Under the pieces are notes generated by a model that saw only the letters and a program-made list of their open reading frames with translations, did not search any database and was not told the DNA's origin. Positions 46,484 through 55,920 of a stretch of 64,000 nucleotides of DNA are shown here, in pieces (the first letter of the stretch is position 1; each line of letters opens with the position of its first letter). The stretch covers positions 186,001-250,000 of the forward strand of contig JADKDL010000006.1 in NCBI GenBank assembly GCA_016714605.1, written 5' to 3'. The DNA comes from Bacteroidales bacterium (lineage in GTDB: Bacteria > Bacteroidota > Bacteroidia > Bacteroidales > UBA1715). A program made the position numbers and the translations under genes.

Positions 46484-48451
46484 TTAATATCTTGTAAACT
46501 CATCATTGTCTGTTGCTTCCATTTCTAATTGGATGCCTTTATCTTGTACCTGATTCCTTTTGGTATTATATGAAGATTGCTGTCTTTTGCGAATTCTAGT
46601 GGAATTATTATCACCTTCATTGTTTCCGGTTTTAAAGAAATCTACTTGTTCTCTCATTTGTTGCGCCTGACTAGAAAGTTCTTCCGAGCTGGCAGCGTTT
46701 TCTTGATTGGCTTGGTTTAGTTGCTGAATGGCTGCGTTTACCTGATCGGTTCCGGCACTTTGCTCTCTACTTGCAGCAGCAATTTCTTGTACCAGTTTAG
46801 AGGTTTTTTCAATTTCAGGAACAATTTCCGCCATTTGTTGTCCGGTTTTCTCTGCAATCTGCACACTGATTTTCGATAATTTATTTATCTCATCAGCAGC
46901 AATCTGACTTCTCTCTGCCAACTTCCTTACCTCAGTTGCAACCACGGCAAAACCCTTACCATGCTCACCAGCTCTGGCAGCTTCTATTGCTGCATTTATA
47001 GCAAGTAAATCGGTTTTTTCGGCAATCTCTCCAATAATTGCAATTTTATCAGCAATTTCTTTCATTGATATTACTGTTTTAGAAACAGATTCGTAGCCAT
47101 CTTTTATTTCGGTTGCAGCTTTTTTAGCTATACTTTCTGTTTGTTGTGCATTATCGGTATTTTGCTGTATGTTTGATGCCATTTGCTCCATAGAACTTGA
47201 TGCTTCCTCGGTAGATGATGCTTGCTCTTGAGCGTTCTGAGTTAGTTGCTCGCTAGCAGCAGCAATCTGACTTGCAGCCGATTTTACACTATCAATTACA
47301 ACTTTTACTTGCAATGCCATACTTTTAAGTGCATTTGCCAAAACACCAATCTCATCTTTCTGATTAACATCTATTGTAGCAGTTAAATCTCCTTTGGCAA
47401 GCGATTCTGCAAAATCTACTCCCTGTTTAAGTGGTTTGGTGATGAGCTTAGTTAAGTATAATGCCAAGAAAAACCCAATTAAAATTGTAGATAGTAAAGC
47501 TATTGCTAAGTAAAGATAAGATGCATTAAGTAAACTCACTGAAGATTTTGCTGATGATGCAGAACTTACTATACCAGCCTCAACAACCGATTGACAAGAT
47601 GCTACCAACATATTTCCGGCTTTGGTTCTTGCAACAGCAACGTCTTCACGTTTTAACCAATTGGTTTTAAAACTATTCATTGCCTGTTCGTAACCTACCG
47701 CGCCATGTTTTATAGTTTCTAGCCTATTAAGATTGACATCTAATTTTGTGTCTGCTTTAATCTTTTCAAGTTCTGAATATATACCTGAAAATTTTGAAAG
47801 TGCTTCATCATACAATTTCGGATCGCGTAGTGCTTGCGATTTAAAGTTTATTATCCGTACTTGATTTCCCTCATCAAGTATTTGGGTTATTTTTTCTATT
47901 TTCACCAATCTAGACTCACTTACTTTTCCAGAATTTCTTTCAGACCTTAATTGCCCTTGTTGCGCTTCTAAATATGTCTGGCAATTTTTTGCAAATTCGG
48001 TTGCATTTTTGTCCATTTCAGTTCTGTCAGAAGCAAGGCTTTTATTTAAGACTACCGTTTGAGCTACCAAGTCAAAATAAACATTGCTTTCATCTTTAAT
48101 TTTCGCTAATTCACTTTCAAGGTTTTCCAATTTTTCGGCATTTGAAGCAAGCTCTTCTGCTTGTTTTAGCGATTCTTTAATGGTCTCCATTTCCTGAATA
48201 GCACTTTGGTGGTACGCTTCTTCTTCGGTAAAGCCATAGCCACGCATTTCATACATCAATTTGTTTGCAACTCTCTGAAGCTCATTAGCAATTTTCACCT
48301 CGGGCAGATACTCGTTTGATAAGAATGTAGACTCTTGCTTAACGCCTCTCATGCTCATAATTGCAAGCTCTCCTAGCAGGGCTGCAATTACTATTATGGA
48401 ACCAAAACCAATACCTAGTTTTGTTCCTAATTTTAAATCTTTGAAATTCAT
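46484..48451 (-). CDS. Methyl-accepting chemotaxis protein (third)
   Basis: A 655-residue transmembrane receptor. TM1 lies at about 12-32, followed by a helical-bundle periplasmic sensor to about 310, TM2 about 312-335, a HAMP domain to about 390 and a cytoplasmic signalling domain. The signalling tip, EKTDLLAINAAIEAARAGEH followed by GKGFAVVATEVRKLAERS, is fully conserved for CheA/CheW contact. The C-terminus is a basic, flexible linker ending EFTRY, which fits the aromatic-x-x-aromatic pattern of CheR-docking pentapeptides. It is monocistronic with the shared TACTGA element about 220 bases upstream. The ligand is unknown. Confidence 0.92.
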   Translation of the reverse strand: MNFKDLKLGTKLGIGFGSIIVIAALLGELAIMSMRGVKQESTFLSNEYLPEVKIANELQRVANKLMYEMRGYGFTEEEAYHQSAIQEMETIKESLKQAEELASNAEKLENLESELAKIKDESNVYFDLVAQTVVLNKSLASDRTEMDKNATEFAKNCQTYLEAQQGQLRSERNSGKVSESRLVKIEKITQILDEGNQVRIINFKSQALRDPKLYDEALSKFSGIYSELEKIKADTKLDVNLNRLETIKHGAVGYEQAMNSFKTNWLKREDVAVARTKAGNMLVASCQSVVEAGIVSSASSAKSSVSLLNASYLYLAIALLSTILIGFFLALYLTKLITKPLKQGVDFAESLAKGDLTATIDVNQKDEIGVLANALKSMALQVKVVIDSVKSAASQIAAASEQLTQNAQEQASSTEEASSSMEQMASNIQQNTDNAQQTESIAKKAATEIKDGYESVSKTVISMKEIADKIAIIGEIAEKTDLLAINAAIEAARAGEHGKGFAVVATEVRKLAERSQIAADEINKLSKISVQIAEKTGQQMAEIVPEIEKTSKLVQEIAAASREQSAGTDQVNAAIQQLNQANQENAASSEELSSQAQQMREQVDFFKTGNNEGDNNSTRIRKRQQSSYNTKRNQVQDKGIQLEMEATDNDEFTRY

Positions 48452-48673
48452 ACAGGGTACATTTTAAGATTGTTTTTTATAAAATTTAAAATTGGGTTTA
48501 AGGGGCTTTATTATAAATATGTATTGTAATTCTTGATTCTATTTACATTCTTTCAAACAACTAACGTTTAAAAAATATGACACAACTATCTGATAATATT
48601 AAATTTATATCATAAATGTAATTGCATAAAAGGAAATTTTCAAGAGAGAAACTACTCTATTTTATGACTATCG

Positions 48674-48708
48674 TACTGAATAAAACTGCGGTGATTACGT
48701 AGTCTGTA
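48674..48708. promoter_or_regulatory. Shared chemotaxis element, copy C
   Basis: TACTGA-ATAAAACTGCGGTGAT-TACGTAG: the first TACTGA at 48674 and a degenerate second at 48696 share the 22-base period of the other two copies, with the core TGCGGTGATTAC identical to copy A. It lies upstream of the third MCP gene. Downstream on the plus strand TGTTTACAAATTTGG is shared with copy B. Confidence 0.55.
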
Positions 48709-48734
48709 TAATGTTTACAAATTTGGTTTAAATA

Positions 48735-48769
48735 AAAAGAGAGGCTAACCATTGGTCAACCTCTCTTTT
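48735..48769 (-). terminator. Terminator of the second MCP gene
   Basis: AAAAGAGAGG and CCTCTCTTTT form a 10-bp stem with an inner ACC/GGT extension. On the minus strand a T tract (TTTTTATTT) follows. It is nearly identical to the hairpin at 50947. Confidence 0.85.
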
Positions 48770-48862
48770 GAATCGATTCATAATACTTCTATCAAGCAAA
48801 ATAAAGCATTATTAATATCGAGCAAAACCATTATCATCATCATTAACTAGGCTTAAACTCAC
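48742..48862. repeat. Long near-identical repeat (copy 2): MCP 3' end plus terminator
   Basis: This segment, from the terminator through the last codons of the second MCP, is almost the same as 50954-51078. Long runs match exactly, such as GGCTAACCATTGGTCAACCT and the stretch around ATTATTAATATCGAGCAAAA. The MCP coding regions further upstream also align closely over the whole signalling domain. Confidence 0.75.
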
Positions 48863-50668
48863 TCCGCTGTGCGATTCTTGAACTTTTGCTTTTTTAGATG
48901 CGGTATTTTTGAATGTAGATTTTTTAGAAATATACGCATTATTATCGCTACCGGTTTTGAAGAACGAAACCTGATCTCTCATTTGTTGCGCCTGACTAGA
49001 AAGTTCTTCCGAAGCTGCAGCATTTTCTTGGTTTGCTTGGTTTAGTTGCTGAATAGCAGCATTTACCTGGTCGGTACCGGCATTTTGCTCTCTACTTGCA
49101 GCAGCAATTTCTTGTACCAGTTTAGATGTTTTTTCTATTTCAGGAACAATTTCTGCCATTTTATTTCCAGTTTGTTCTGCTATTAAAACACTCTGTTTAG
49201 AGAGTACACTAATCTCTTCGGCTGCTTTTTGGCTGCGTTCTGCAAGTTTTCTTACTTCTGTTGCTACAACTGCAAATCCTTTTCCATGTTCGCCTGCACG
49301 AGCTGCTTCTATTGCAGCATTTATTGCTAATAAATCGGTTTTTTCTGCAATTTCTCCTATAATGCTAATTTTTTCTGCAATTTCTTTCATTGATATTACC
49401 GTTTTAGATACGGATTCGTAGCCATCTTTAATTTCCGTAGCAGCTTTCTTAGCTATACTTTCTGTTTGTTGTGCATTATCGGTATTTTGCTGTACGTTTG
49501 AAGCCATCTCTTCTATAGAACTGGAAGCTTCCTCGGTAGATGATGCTTGCTCCTGAGCATTCTGAGTAAGCTGTTCGCTGGCCGATGAAATTGTATTTGC
49601 ACTTACTGATATATGACCAACTATTTCCAACAGTTTATGAACCATACGTTGTAAATCTTTCATTACTCCTTTTTTAACAGTACTGCCAAAATCAATATCT
49701 AGCTTACCTTGCGAAATATTTTTTGCAATATCTTCAATTTCATAAGGTTCGCCACCTAGTTGGTTTGTAATATTTCTAGTTAAGACGAATGAAATAGCAA
49801 TGACAAGCATTATTGCTAATAAAATAGCAATGAGAATATAGACTGATATTGCAGAAATGTTTGATGCAAGTGCTACTTTTTGTTCATCATTTATTCGATT
49901 CACATTTTCAAGAAAAGTACGTGCGGCAACTGCCATTTTTTTATCATATTCTCTTTTGAGTAGAATTTCTTTGTGAAAACTTTCTGAGGCTGCAATGTAT
50001 TTTTCAACAATAACTCCAACTTGCTCTATATTCGCAACAAAAGCATTATTATTGTTTCTACTTGAAATTTCGTCAATTAGAGTTTTCATATTTGACATCA
50101 CTTTAACGAAATCAGCCCATTTTTCATCGGTCTGATCTTTAATATAATATACACCACCTACACGCATCAAAGCGAAATTTATCTCTAAATCTTTAGAGGC
50201 AATTACTAGTTCGTTATCATCTTTAATTTGTGTTTTCCAACTATTAAGTAGTTTGAAAAATTCCAATCCATAATCTCTCCAAAATAGAGCTATATTCTTT
50301 TCTCTTTCGCTCGATTCTACATATTCCAAAAAAGCATCTTTGTAGTTATCGGCTTCTTTTTTTAATTCGGTAATTTGTTTTTTGTCAATTTCTGTACTTA
50401 AACTTTCTAATTCTGTATATAGTTGTTTCATTGTCTCTTTCCATGCAGCGAGAGATTCGGCATCTTTGAGAATCATATAATTCTTTCTGTGCCCCATAGC
50501 CTCGTAAACAGTAACTTCTAAACCTACTACTTGCGATGTTCTGTTTGTACTACTTTCTACCGATGTTAGTCCAACAAGGGCAGTGATTCCTACAATAAGA
50601 GTTAAGACCAATATAAGTCCAAATCCTACTCCTAGTTTGTAACCTACTTTAATTTTGTCAAGATTCAT
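48812..50668 (-). CDS. Methyl-accepting chemotaxis protein (second)
   Basis: About 618 residues from the ATG at 50668 (MNLDKIKVGYKLGVGFG), chosen because it matches the start of the other two receptors; the frame extends to 50692. TM1 is at about 10-32, the sensor domain to about 270 differs from the other two MCPs, TM2 is about 273-296, followed by HAMP and the signalling domain. The tip EKTDLLAINAAIEAARAGEH is intact. The C-terminal tail ends NGFARY, fitting a CheR-docking pentapeptide. The signalling half is nearly identical to the first MCP, which points to duplication with sensor replacement. It is monocistronic with its own terminator. Confidence 0.92.
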   Translation of the reverse strand: MNLDKIKVGYKLGVGFGLILVLTLIVGITALVGLTSVESSTNRTSQVVGLEVTVYEAMGHRKNYMILKDAESLAAWKETMKQLYTELESLSTEIDKKQITELKKEADNYKDAFLEYVESSEREKNIALFWRDYGLEFFKLLNSWKTQIKDDNELVIASKDLEINFALMRVGGVYYIKDQTDEKWADFVKVMSNMKTLIDEISSRNNNNAFVANIEQVGVIVEKYIAASESFHKEILLKREYDKKMAVAARTFLENVNRINDEQKVALASNISAISVYILIAILLAIMLVIAISFVLTRNITNQLGGEPYEIEDIAKNISQGKLDIDFGSTVKKGVMKDLQRMVHKLLEIVGHISVSANTISSASEQLTQNAQEQASSTEEASSSIEEMASNVQQNTDNAQQTESIAKKAATEIKDGYESVSKTVISMKEIAEKISIIGEIAEKTDLLAINAAIEAARAGEHGKGFAVVATEVRKLAERSQKAAEEISVLSKQSVLIAEQTGNKMAEIVPEIEKTSKLVQEIAAASREQNAGTDQVNAAIQQLNQANQENAAASEELSSQAQQMRDQVSFFKTGSDNNAYISKKSTFKNTASKKAKVQESHSGVSLSLVNDDDNGFARY

Positions 50669-50890
50669 AATTTCTAATGTTTTATTTTTCACTTATGTTT
50701 TTCAAGAAGGAATATTTTCATAATAATTAACAGCTATTTTATTATTTTTATTAATAATTCAAATCTATTTGTTTACAAATCAACATTTCCTAGTAAAATC
50801 GGCTATTAGGAAACCTTATATTAACAAAGTGAATATAGTACGCATTAGTGCCTGATAATACAGTTGAATCACTGTATTTGAGACAATTAT

Positions 50891-50925
50891 TACTGAGAAA
50901 AATTGCGGACATTACTGAGAGTATG
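50891..50925. promoter_or_regulatory. Shared chemotaxis element, copy B
   Basis: TACTGA occurs at 50891 and 50913, 22 bases apart, around AAAAATTGCGGACAT. The layout matches copy A at 55737, and the flanking TGTTTACAAATT matches copy C. It lies about 200 bases upstream of the second MCP gene. Confidence 0.6.
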
Positions 50926-50946
50926 TAATGTTTACAAATTGGTCAA

Positions 50947-50982
50947 AAAAAAAGAGGCTAACCATTGGTCAACCTCTCTTTT
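50947..50982 (-). terminator. Terminator of the cheA-cheW-mcp operon
   Basis: An AAAGAGG...CCTCTCTTTT hairpin with the same core as the one at 48735. On the minus strand it is followed by nine T residues. It lies about 45 bases after the stop of the first MCP gene. Confidence 0.85.
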
Positions 50983-51078
50983 GAATCGATTTATAATACT
51001 TCAATCAAGCATAAAATAAAGCATTATTAATATCGAGCAAAACCATTATCATCATCATTATCTAAGCTTAAACTCACG
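50954..51078. repeat. Long near-identical repeat (copy 1): MCP 3' end plus terminator
   Basis: Counterpart of 48742-48862. It contains the operon terminator, the intergenic spacer and the 3' end of the first MCP gene. Differences are few base substitutions and short indels, as expected from a fairly recent duplication or ongoing gene conversion. Confidence 0.75.
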
Positions 51079-52991
51079 CCACTGTGCGTTTCTTGAACTT
51101 TTGATTTTTTAGAATTTGTATTTTTGAAAGTAGATTTTTTCGATACATAAGCATTATTGTCGCTACCGGTTTTGAAGAACGAAACCTGATCTCTCATTTG
51201 TTGCGCCTGACTAGAAAGCTCTTCCGAAGCTGCAGCATTTTCTTGGTTTGCTTGGTTTAGTTGCTGAATAGCAGCGTTTACCTGGTCGGTACCGGCACTT
51301 TGCTCTCTACTTGCAGCAGCAATTTCTTGTACCAGTTTAGATGTTTTTTCTATTTCAGGAACAATTTCTGCCATTTTATTTCCTGTTTTTTCAGCTATCA
51401 CCACACTGTTTTTAGAAAGTGTGTTTATTTCTTCGGCAGCAATCTGACTTCTTTCAGCAAGTTTTCTTACTTCGGTAGCTACCACTGCGAAACCTTTGCC
51501 ATGTTCGCCTGCACGAGCTGCTTCAATTGCAGCATTTATTGCAAGTAAATCGGTTTTTTCAGCAATTTCGCCAATGATACTTATTTTGTCGGCAATAGCT
51601 TTCATAGATTCTACGGTAAGATTTACCGATTCGTAACCTTCCTTAATTTCTTGTGCCGATTTTCTTGCAATACCTTCGGTTTGTTGTGCGTTGTCGGTAT
51701 TTTGTTGAATGTTAGAAGCCATCTCTTCCATAGAACTAGAAGCCTCTTCGGTTGATGATGCTTGTTCCTGAGCATTTTGAGTAAGTTGCTCACTAGCCGC
51801 AGCAATTTGATTAGCAGCTGTTTTTACATTGTCTATTACACTTCTTACTTGGAAAACCATGTCTTTAAGTGCACCGGCAAGCATTCCTATTTCATCTTTT
51901 TGGTCAACGTCTATGGTTGCTGTTAAGTCTCCTTTGGCAAGGGTTTCGGCAAACTTCACTCCTTTTTGAATTGGTGTAGTTATGATTCTAGTAAGGAACA
52001 TAGCTAATACAATACCAATCAATACTGCCATGACCAAGCCAATAGCCAATACCATGTTTGAAGAGCGGAGTAAACTTATAGCAGATCCAGCAATTTCTTC
52101 TGTGCCACTCATACCTGCTTCTGCTGTTACTGCGCATGCTTGAATGAGTTTTTGACCAACTTCTGTTCTGTTTTTTGCTATTTCTTCTCTTCTTAACCAA
52201 TCGGCTAAAAAAGTTTTCATATCAGACTCATAAGCTTCGCCTGCTTTTTGAATAATTGCCAATTGATCAAGATTATCTTGGCGTTTTGTGTCTGCTTTAA
52301 TTTCATCAAGCAATCTATAAATAGTTGGAAAATTGGTAAGAGCCTGCTCAAAAATCTTAGGGTCTCTCAATGCTTGCGATTTGAAGTTACCTATTCGCGC
52401 TTCATTACCGAAATCAATAATTTCATTAATTTTATTTATTTTATCTAATCTAGATGTAGAAGTTCTGCCAGAGCGAATTTCTTCGGTCATCTGTTCGTTT
52501 TGCGATTCCAAGTAAGCGTTACAATTTTTCATATACATTGCAGCATTTTCGTTCATTTCAGCTCTGCCTTTTTGTAGTTCAGTATTTTCCTTTTGAGTTT
52601 GTTCTACTAAGGTAAAATATTCATCAGCAGCTGCTTGAGCTTCTTTTACCTGAGCACCAAGTTTTTCAAGTCTTTCGGCAGTTGTGCTTAGTTTTTCAGC
52701 TTCGCTAAGCGATGCTTTAACGGTTTCAATTTCTTTTACCGCTTTTTTGTAGAACTCTTCTTCTTCGGTAAAGCCGTATCCGCGCATTTCATACATCATG
52801 CGGTTGGTAGCAGCTCTCAGCTCATTAGCTATTTTTACCTCGGGTACGTACTCGGTAGCTAAGTAATGCGACTCGGTAGTAACTCTCGACATGTTTATTA
52901 TTGCCAATCCGCCAATGATGACAGATATCATTATAAGTGAGCCAAAACCTATGGCCAACTTAGTTCCTAATTTTAAATCTTTAAAGTTCAT
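51027..52991 (-). CDS. Methyl-accepting chemotaxis protein (first, in cheAW operon)
   Basis: A 654-residue receptor opening MNFKDLKLGTKLAIGFG. TM1 is about 12-32, the helical-bundle sensor reaches about 305, TM2 is about 307-330, followed by HAMP and signalling domain. The tip EKTDLLAINAAIEAARAGEH plus GKGFAVVATEVRKLAERS is intact. The sensor domain resembles that of the third MCP (both carry MYEMRGYGFTEEE), while the signalling half and tail (NGFARY) match the second. It lies 51 bases after cheW with no terminator between, so it belongs to the cheA-cheW transcript. Confidence 0.92.
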   Translation of the reverse strand: MNFKDLKLGTKLAIGFGSLIMISVIIGGLAIINMSRVTTESHYLATEYVPEVKIANELRAATNRMMYEMRGYGFTEEEEFYKKAVKEIETVKASLSEAEKLSTTAERLEKLGAQVKEAQAAADEYFTLVEQTQKENTELQKGRAEMNENAAMYMKNCNAYLESQNEQMTEEIRSGRTSTSRLDKINKINEIIDFGNEARIGNFKSQALRDPKIFEQALTNFPTIYRLLDEIKADTKRQDNLDQLAIIQKAGEAYESDMKTFLADWLRREEIAKNRTEVGQKLIQACAVTAEAGMSGTEEIAGSAISLLRSSNMVLAIGLVMAVLIGIVLAMFLTRIITTPIQKGVKFAETLAKGDLTATIDVDQKDEIGMLAGALKDMVFQVRSVIDNVKTAANQIAAASEQLTQNAQEQASSTEEASSSMEEMASNIQQNTDNAQQTEGIARKSAQEIKEGYESVNLTVESMKAIADKISIIGEIAEKTDLLAINAAIEAARAGEHGKGFAVVATEVRKLAERSQIAAEEINTLSKNSVVIAEKTGNKMAEIVPEIEKTSKLVQEIAAASREQSAGTDQVNAAIQQLNQANQENAAASEELSSQAQQMRDQVSFFKTGSDNNAYVSKKSTFKNTNSKKSKVQETHSGVSLSLDNDDDNGFARY

Positions 52992-53042
52992 AGTTCTTAA
53001 TTTTTAATTTTTTTTGGTTAGTTTGGTTGGTTCATGAAAAAG

Positions 53043-53546
53043 TTAATGCACAGCTTCTGCTTCGTGAAATTTTTCAGAATTGAGAAGTGCAATTTCATCT
53101 TCAGAAAAGATACGGTCGGTATCTAGAATCATCATAAAACCCTCATCGGCCTTTACCATACCGAGAATGAATTCGGTGTTGTAGTTACTGCCCATTTCCG
53201 GTACTGCAGCTATCTCTTCGGGTTGTATTTCTAGCACATCTTGCACCTGATCGGCAATTGCAGCAACCATTAGGTTTCCTGTAGCTTTTTTCACGTCGAG
53301 TACTATAATTACCAGCTTATCGTCGCTGGTGCGGGGCGACATATTAAATTTATCTCTCGACTCAATAACAGGTATCACTTCTCCTCTGAAGTTAATTACC
53401 CCTTTTATGTAATGAGGTGCGTTAGGCACTTTGGTAATGTGCTGTTTTTCTAGCACCTCTAGAACCTTATGTACGTTTACTGCAAAAGTTTCATTCTCGA
53501 GCGTAAACGATAAGTAAGATTCTATGGCTTTGATTGATTTTTCCAT
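53043..53546 (-). CDS. cheW: Chemotaxis coupling protein CheW
   Basis: A 167-residue cytoplasmic SH3-like adaptor that links receptors to CheA. Conserved segments are YLSFTLENETFAVNVHKVLE, then the typical ITKVPNAPHYIKGVINFRGE with VIPVIESRDKF. The length is normal. It starts 24 bases after the cheA stop and ends 51 bases before the first MCP gene, forming one operon. No CheY, CheB, CheR or CheD gene is present in the window, so those functions must be encoded elsewhere. Confidence 0.93.
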   Translation of the reverse strand: MEKSIKAIESYLSFTLENETFAVNVHKVLEVLEKQHITKVPNAPHYIKGVINFRGEVIPVIESRDKFNMSPRTSDDKLVIIVLDVKKATGNLMVAAIADQVQDVLEIQPEEIAAVPEMGSNYNTEFILGMVKADEGFMMILDTDRIFSEDEIALLNSEKFHEAEAVH

Positions 53547-53570
53547 AGCTTTGATATTTAGGTTGTTTAA

Positions 53571-55640
53571 TTATGATACTAGTTTAGATTGTTCTACGGT
53601 GTAGTCTATGAGCAAATTGGTATCGAGCATAAGGGCAAGATTGCCATCGCCCAAGACACTAGCCCCCGACAGATACTCTTGGTTTTTGAATATATCGCCA
53701 AGTGGTTTGAGTACAGCTTGGTGTTCGCCAATAATCTTATCTACCACGAGAGCTATTTTTTTATCATCTTGCTGTACGATAACCAATTTTTCTTTATCAG
53801 GATGTTGTCCTCCGGTATGAAACTGGTCTCTGAGTGCAATAAACGGAATAAGATTGCCACTTACTTCTACTCGTCTGTTGTTGGTGCTGAAAATTTCGGC
53901 TCTTGTTTTTTGATCGCATAAATGAATATCAGAAAGCGGAATCAAGAAATGAGTATTTTCTACTTTTACCAACAATGAATCGGTTATAGAAATGGTTTGT
54001 CTAAGTTTAATGATTATTGTAGTACCAGCGCCAATTTCTGAATCGACAAATACTTCGCCTCTTACTTCGGTTATTACCCGTTTTACCACATCCATGCCCA
54101 CACCTCTGCCCGACACATCGGTAACTTCAAGCGCGGTTGAGAAACCGGGCTGGAAAATAAGTTCCAACAATTCCCTTTTACTCAATACAGCCTGTTCGTC
54201 AATCAAGCCTTTTTCTATTGCTTTGCTGCGAATTTTCTCAGGGTCTATACCTTTACCATCGTCTTCAATTTTTATAATTACATTGCTACCCGAATAATAA
54301 GAAGATAATTTAATCATACCCTCTTCTGGTTTTCCGCAAGCAAGTCTATCTTCGGGGCACTCAATACCATGATCTATACTGTTTCTGATAAGGTGCATCA
54401 ACGGGTCGCCAAGTTTGTCAATTATATTTTTGTCAAGTTCGGTATCAACACCAGCGGTCATAAAATTGATTTTCTTGTTCAGTTTTTTAGAAACATCTCT
54501 AATCAAGCGTTTGAATGGAACGAGCATATCGAGCACTGGCACCAATCTTATTTCAAGAACATTATCTCTAAACTGTTTCGATAAATCTTCAACCTTTTCA
54601 ACAACAGCAGCAAGCTGGGTATAATCTCTTGATTGCTCAATAAGACGGAGGCGAGCTTTGGTTGTAACCAACTCACTCACCAAATACATAAGCACATCTA
54701 ATTTTCCTGAATCAACCTGAATTCTGGAATTTGCTTCTACTTTCTCTGCAAACTCAGGAACGAGAGCTGCCGCCGATTTCTGAATTTTACTTTTCAGGGA
54801 AGTTTCAGGAATCATTTCTATAGTAGCAGGTTCAATCTCATCGGCTTGTGGCTGATTAATTTTTTCGGTAAGTAGATCAACAACAGCATCGGCTTGAGCT
54901 TTTTCAATCATTTCCATGTGCTGTGCAAATACCTTTTGGTCAAGAATATTTGACTCAGATATTTTTACAATTTTCACATTCTCCTCAACAAATATGAATA
55001 CATCAAGAATAGAATCGGCAGGCTTACTTGTAGCCAAGTAAATACCCCAGACTTCTCTTTGCGTTTCGGCTTCGTTATATGAAGTAAGATTTACAACTTT
55101 GTACGTTCCTAATCTTGCTAATTCTGAAAACAGGGAAAGAATACTGATACCGCGATCGAGCATTTTTTCATCGGGTTCGAAAGCCACATAAAATGTTCTT
55201 ACCAGTTCACTCTCTATTTTAGTTTCTTTCTTTATTTTAATCTCTTTGCCTTTATTCGGATCGTTGTATTTCAGTATTTGCTGAATAACACGCAACAGGC
55301 GGTCTTGATTAATTTTGTTTGCTTCATTTTCAAAAGCCTGATCTTTGAGCAGGTTTCTTATATGATCTACACTTTCAAGGGTAAACTCTACAATATCTCT
55401 CGACAGATCTGTTTCACCTTCTCTTATTTTGTCGAAAATAGACTCGGTGAAATGGGTTAGTTCGCCAATCCTATCGAAACCAAACATCACACTGGTACCT
55501 TTGAGCGTGTGCATGGCTCTGAATACCTCATGAATATTTTCAATATTTTCCGGATGAGCTTCTAACTCTATGAGTGAATTCTCTATTTTGGTAAGCAACT
55601 CCTGTGCTTCATTCAAAAATTTATCTCTAAACTGATCCAT
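53571..55640 (-). CDS. cheA: Chemotaxis histidine kinase CheA
   Basis: A 689-residue kinase. The P1 HPt domain at the N-terminus has the phospho-accepting His in FRAMHTLKGTSVMFG (about residue 44). An atypical region of about 150 residues replaces the usual P2. P3 dimerisation (LMYLVSELVTTKARL) lies near 310, followed by the P4 ATPase domain: HLIRNSIDHGIECPEDR, EDDGKGID and GRGVGMDVV. The P5 CheW-like domain closes the protein (residues about 540-680). It starts the chemotaxis operon and is preceded by copy A of the shared element. All catalytic motifs are intact. Confidence 0.94.
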   Translation of the reverse strand: MDQFRDKFLNEAQELLTKIENSLIELEAHPENIENIHEVFRAMHTLKGTSVMFGFDRIGELTHFTESIFDKIREGETDLSRDIVEFTLESVDHIRNLLKDQAFENEANKINQDRLLRVIQQILKYNDPNKGKEIKIKKETKIESELVRTFYVAFEPDEKMLDRGISILSLFSELARLGTYKVVNLTSYNEAETQREVWGIYLATSKPADSILDVFIFVEENVKIVKISESNILDQKVFAQHMEMIEKAQADAVVDLLTEKINQPQADEIEPATIEMIPETSLKSKIQKSAAALVPEFAEKVEANSRIQVDSGKLDVLMYLVSELVTTKARLRLIEQSRDYTQLAAVVEKVEDLSKQFRDNVLEIRLVPVLDMLVPFKRLIRDVSKKLNKKINFMTAGVDTELDKNIIDKLGDPLMHLIRNSIDHGIECPEDRLACGKPEEGMIKLSSYYSGSNVIIKIEDDGKGIDPEKIRSKAIEKGLIDEQAVLSKRELLELIFQPGFSTALEVTDVSGRGVGMDVVKRVITEVRGEVFVDSEIGAGTTIIIKLRQTISITDSLLVKVENTHFLIPLSDIHLCDQKTRAEIFSTNNRRVEVSGNLIPFIALRDQFHTGGQHPDKEKLVIVQQDDKKIALVVDKIIGEHQAVLKPLGDIFKNQEYLSGASVLGDGNLALMLDTNLLIDYTVEQSKLVS

Positions 55641-55736
55641 TTTTTTCCTTTATTTGAGATTTGTAATGGTTTCGTAAATGTATCTTTTATGAGAAAGGGA
55701 AAATAGAGTAGCAGCCCTTTACTTTGCTTCTGCCTA

Positions 55737-55770
55737 TACTGAAATATATTGCGGTGATTACTGAGTAGTG
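55737..55770. promoter_or_regulatory. Shared chemotaxis element, copy A
   Basis: TACTGA at 55737 and 55759, 22 bases apart, enclose AATATATTGCGGTGAT. It lies about 100 bases upstream of the cheA ATG. The remainder of the cheA/Crp-gene spacer (55641-55920) shows only a possible -7 box TAATTTTG at 55824 for the Crp-type gene. Confidence 0.6.
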
Positions 55771-55920
55771 TGTTATTTTGGGAGCGCTACTCCAAATTAC
55801 ACTCCGATTACGGGAAGTTTTTGTAATTTTGAATGAAAATATGCAGTTCTGTTTAACCCGAATTATGCAATTAGAAATGAATTCTTAATGAGCATTTTAC
55901 TATTAAAACACCTGAGATAA

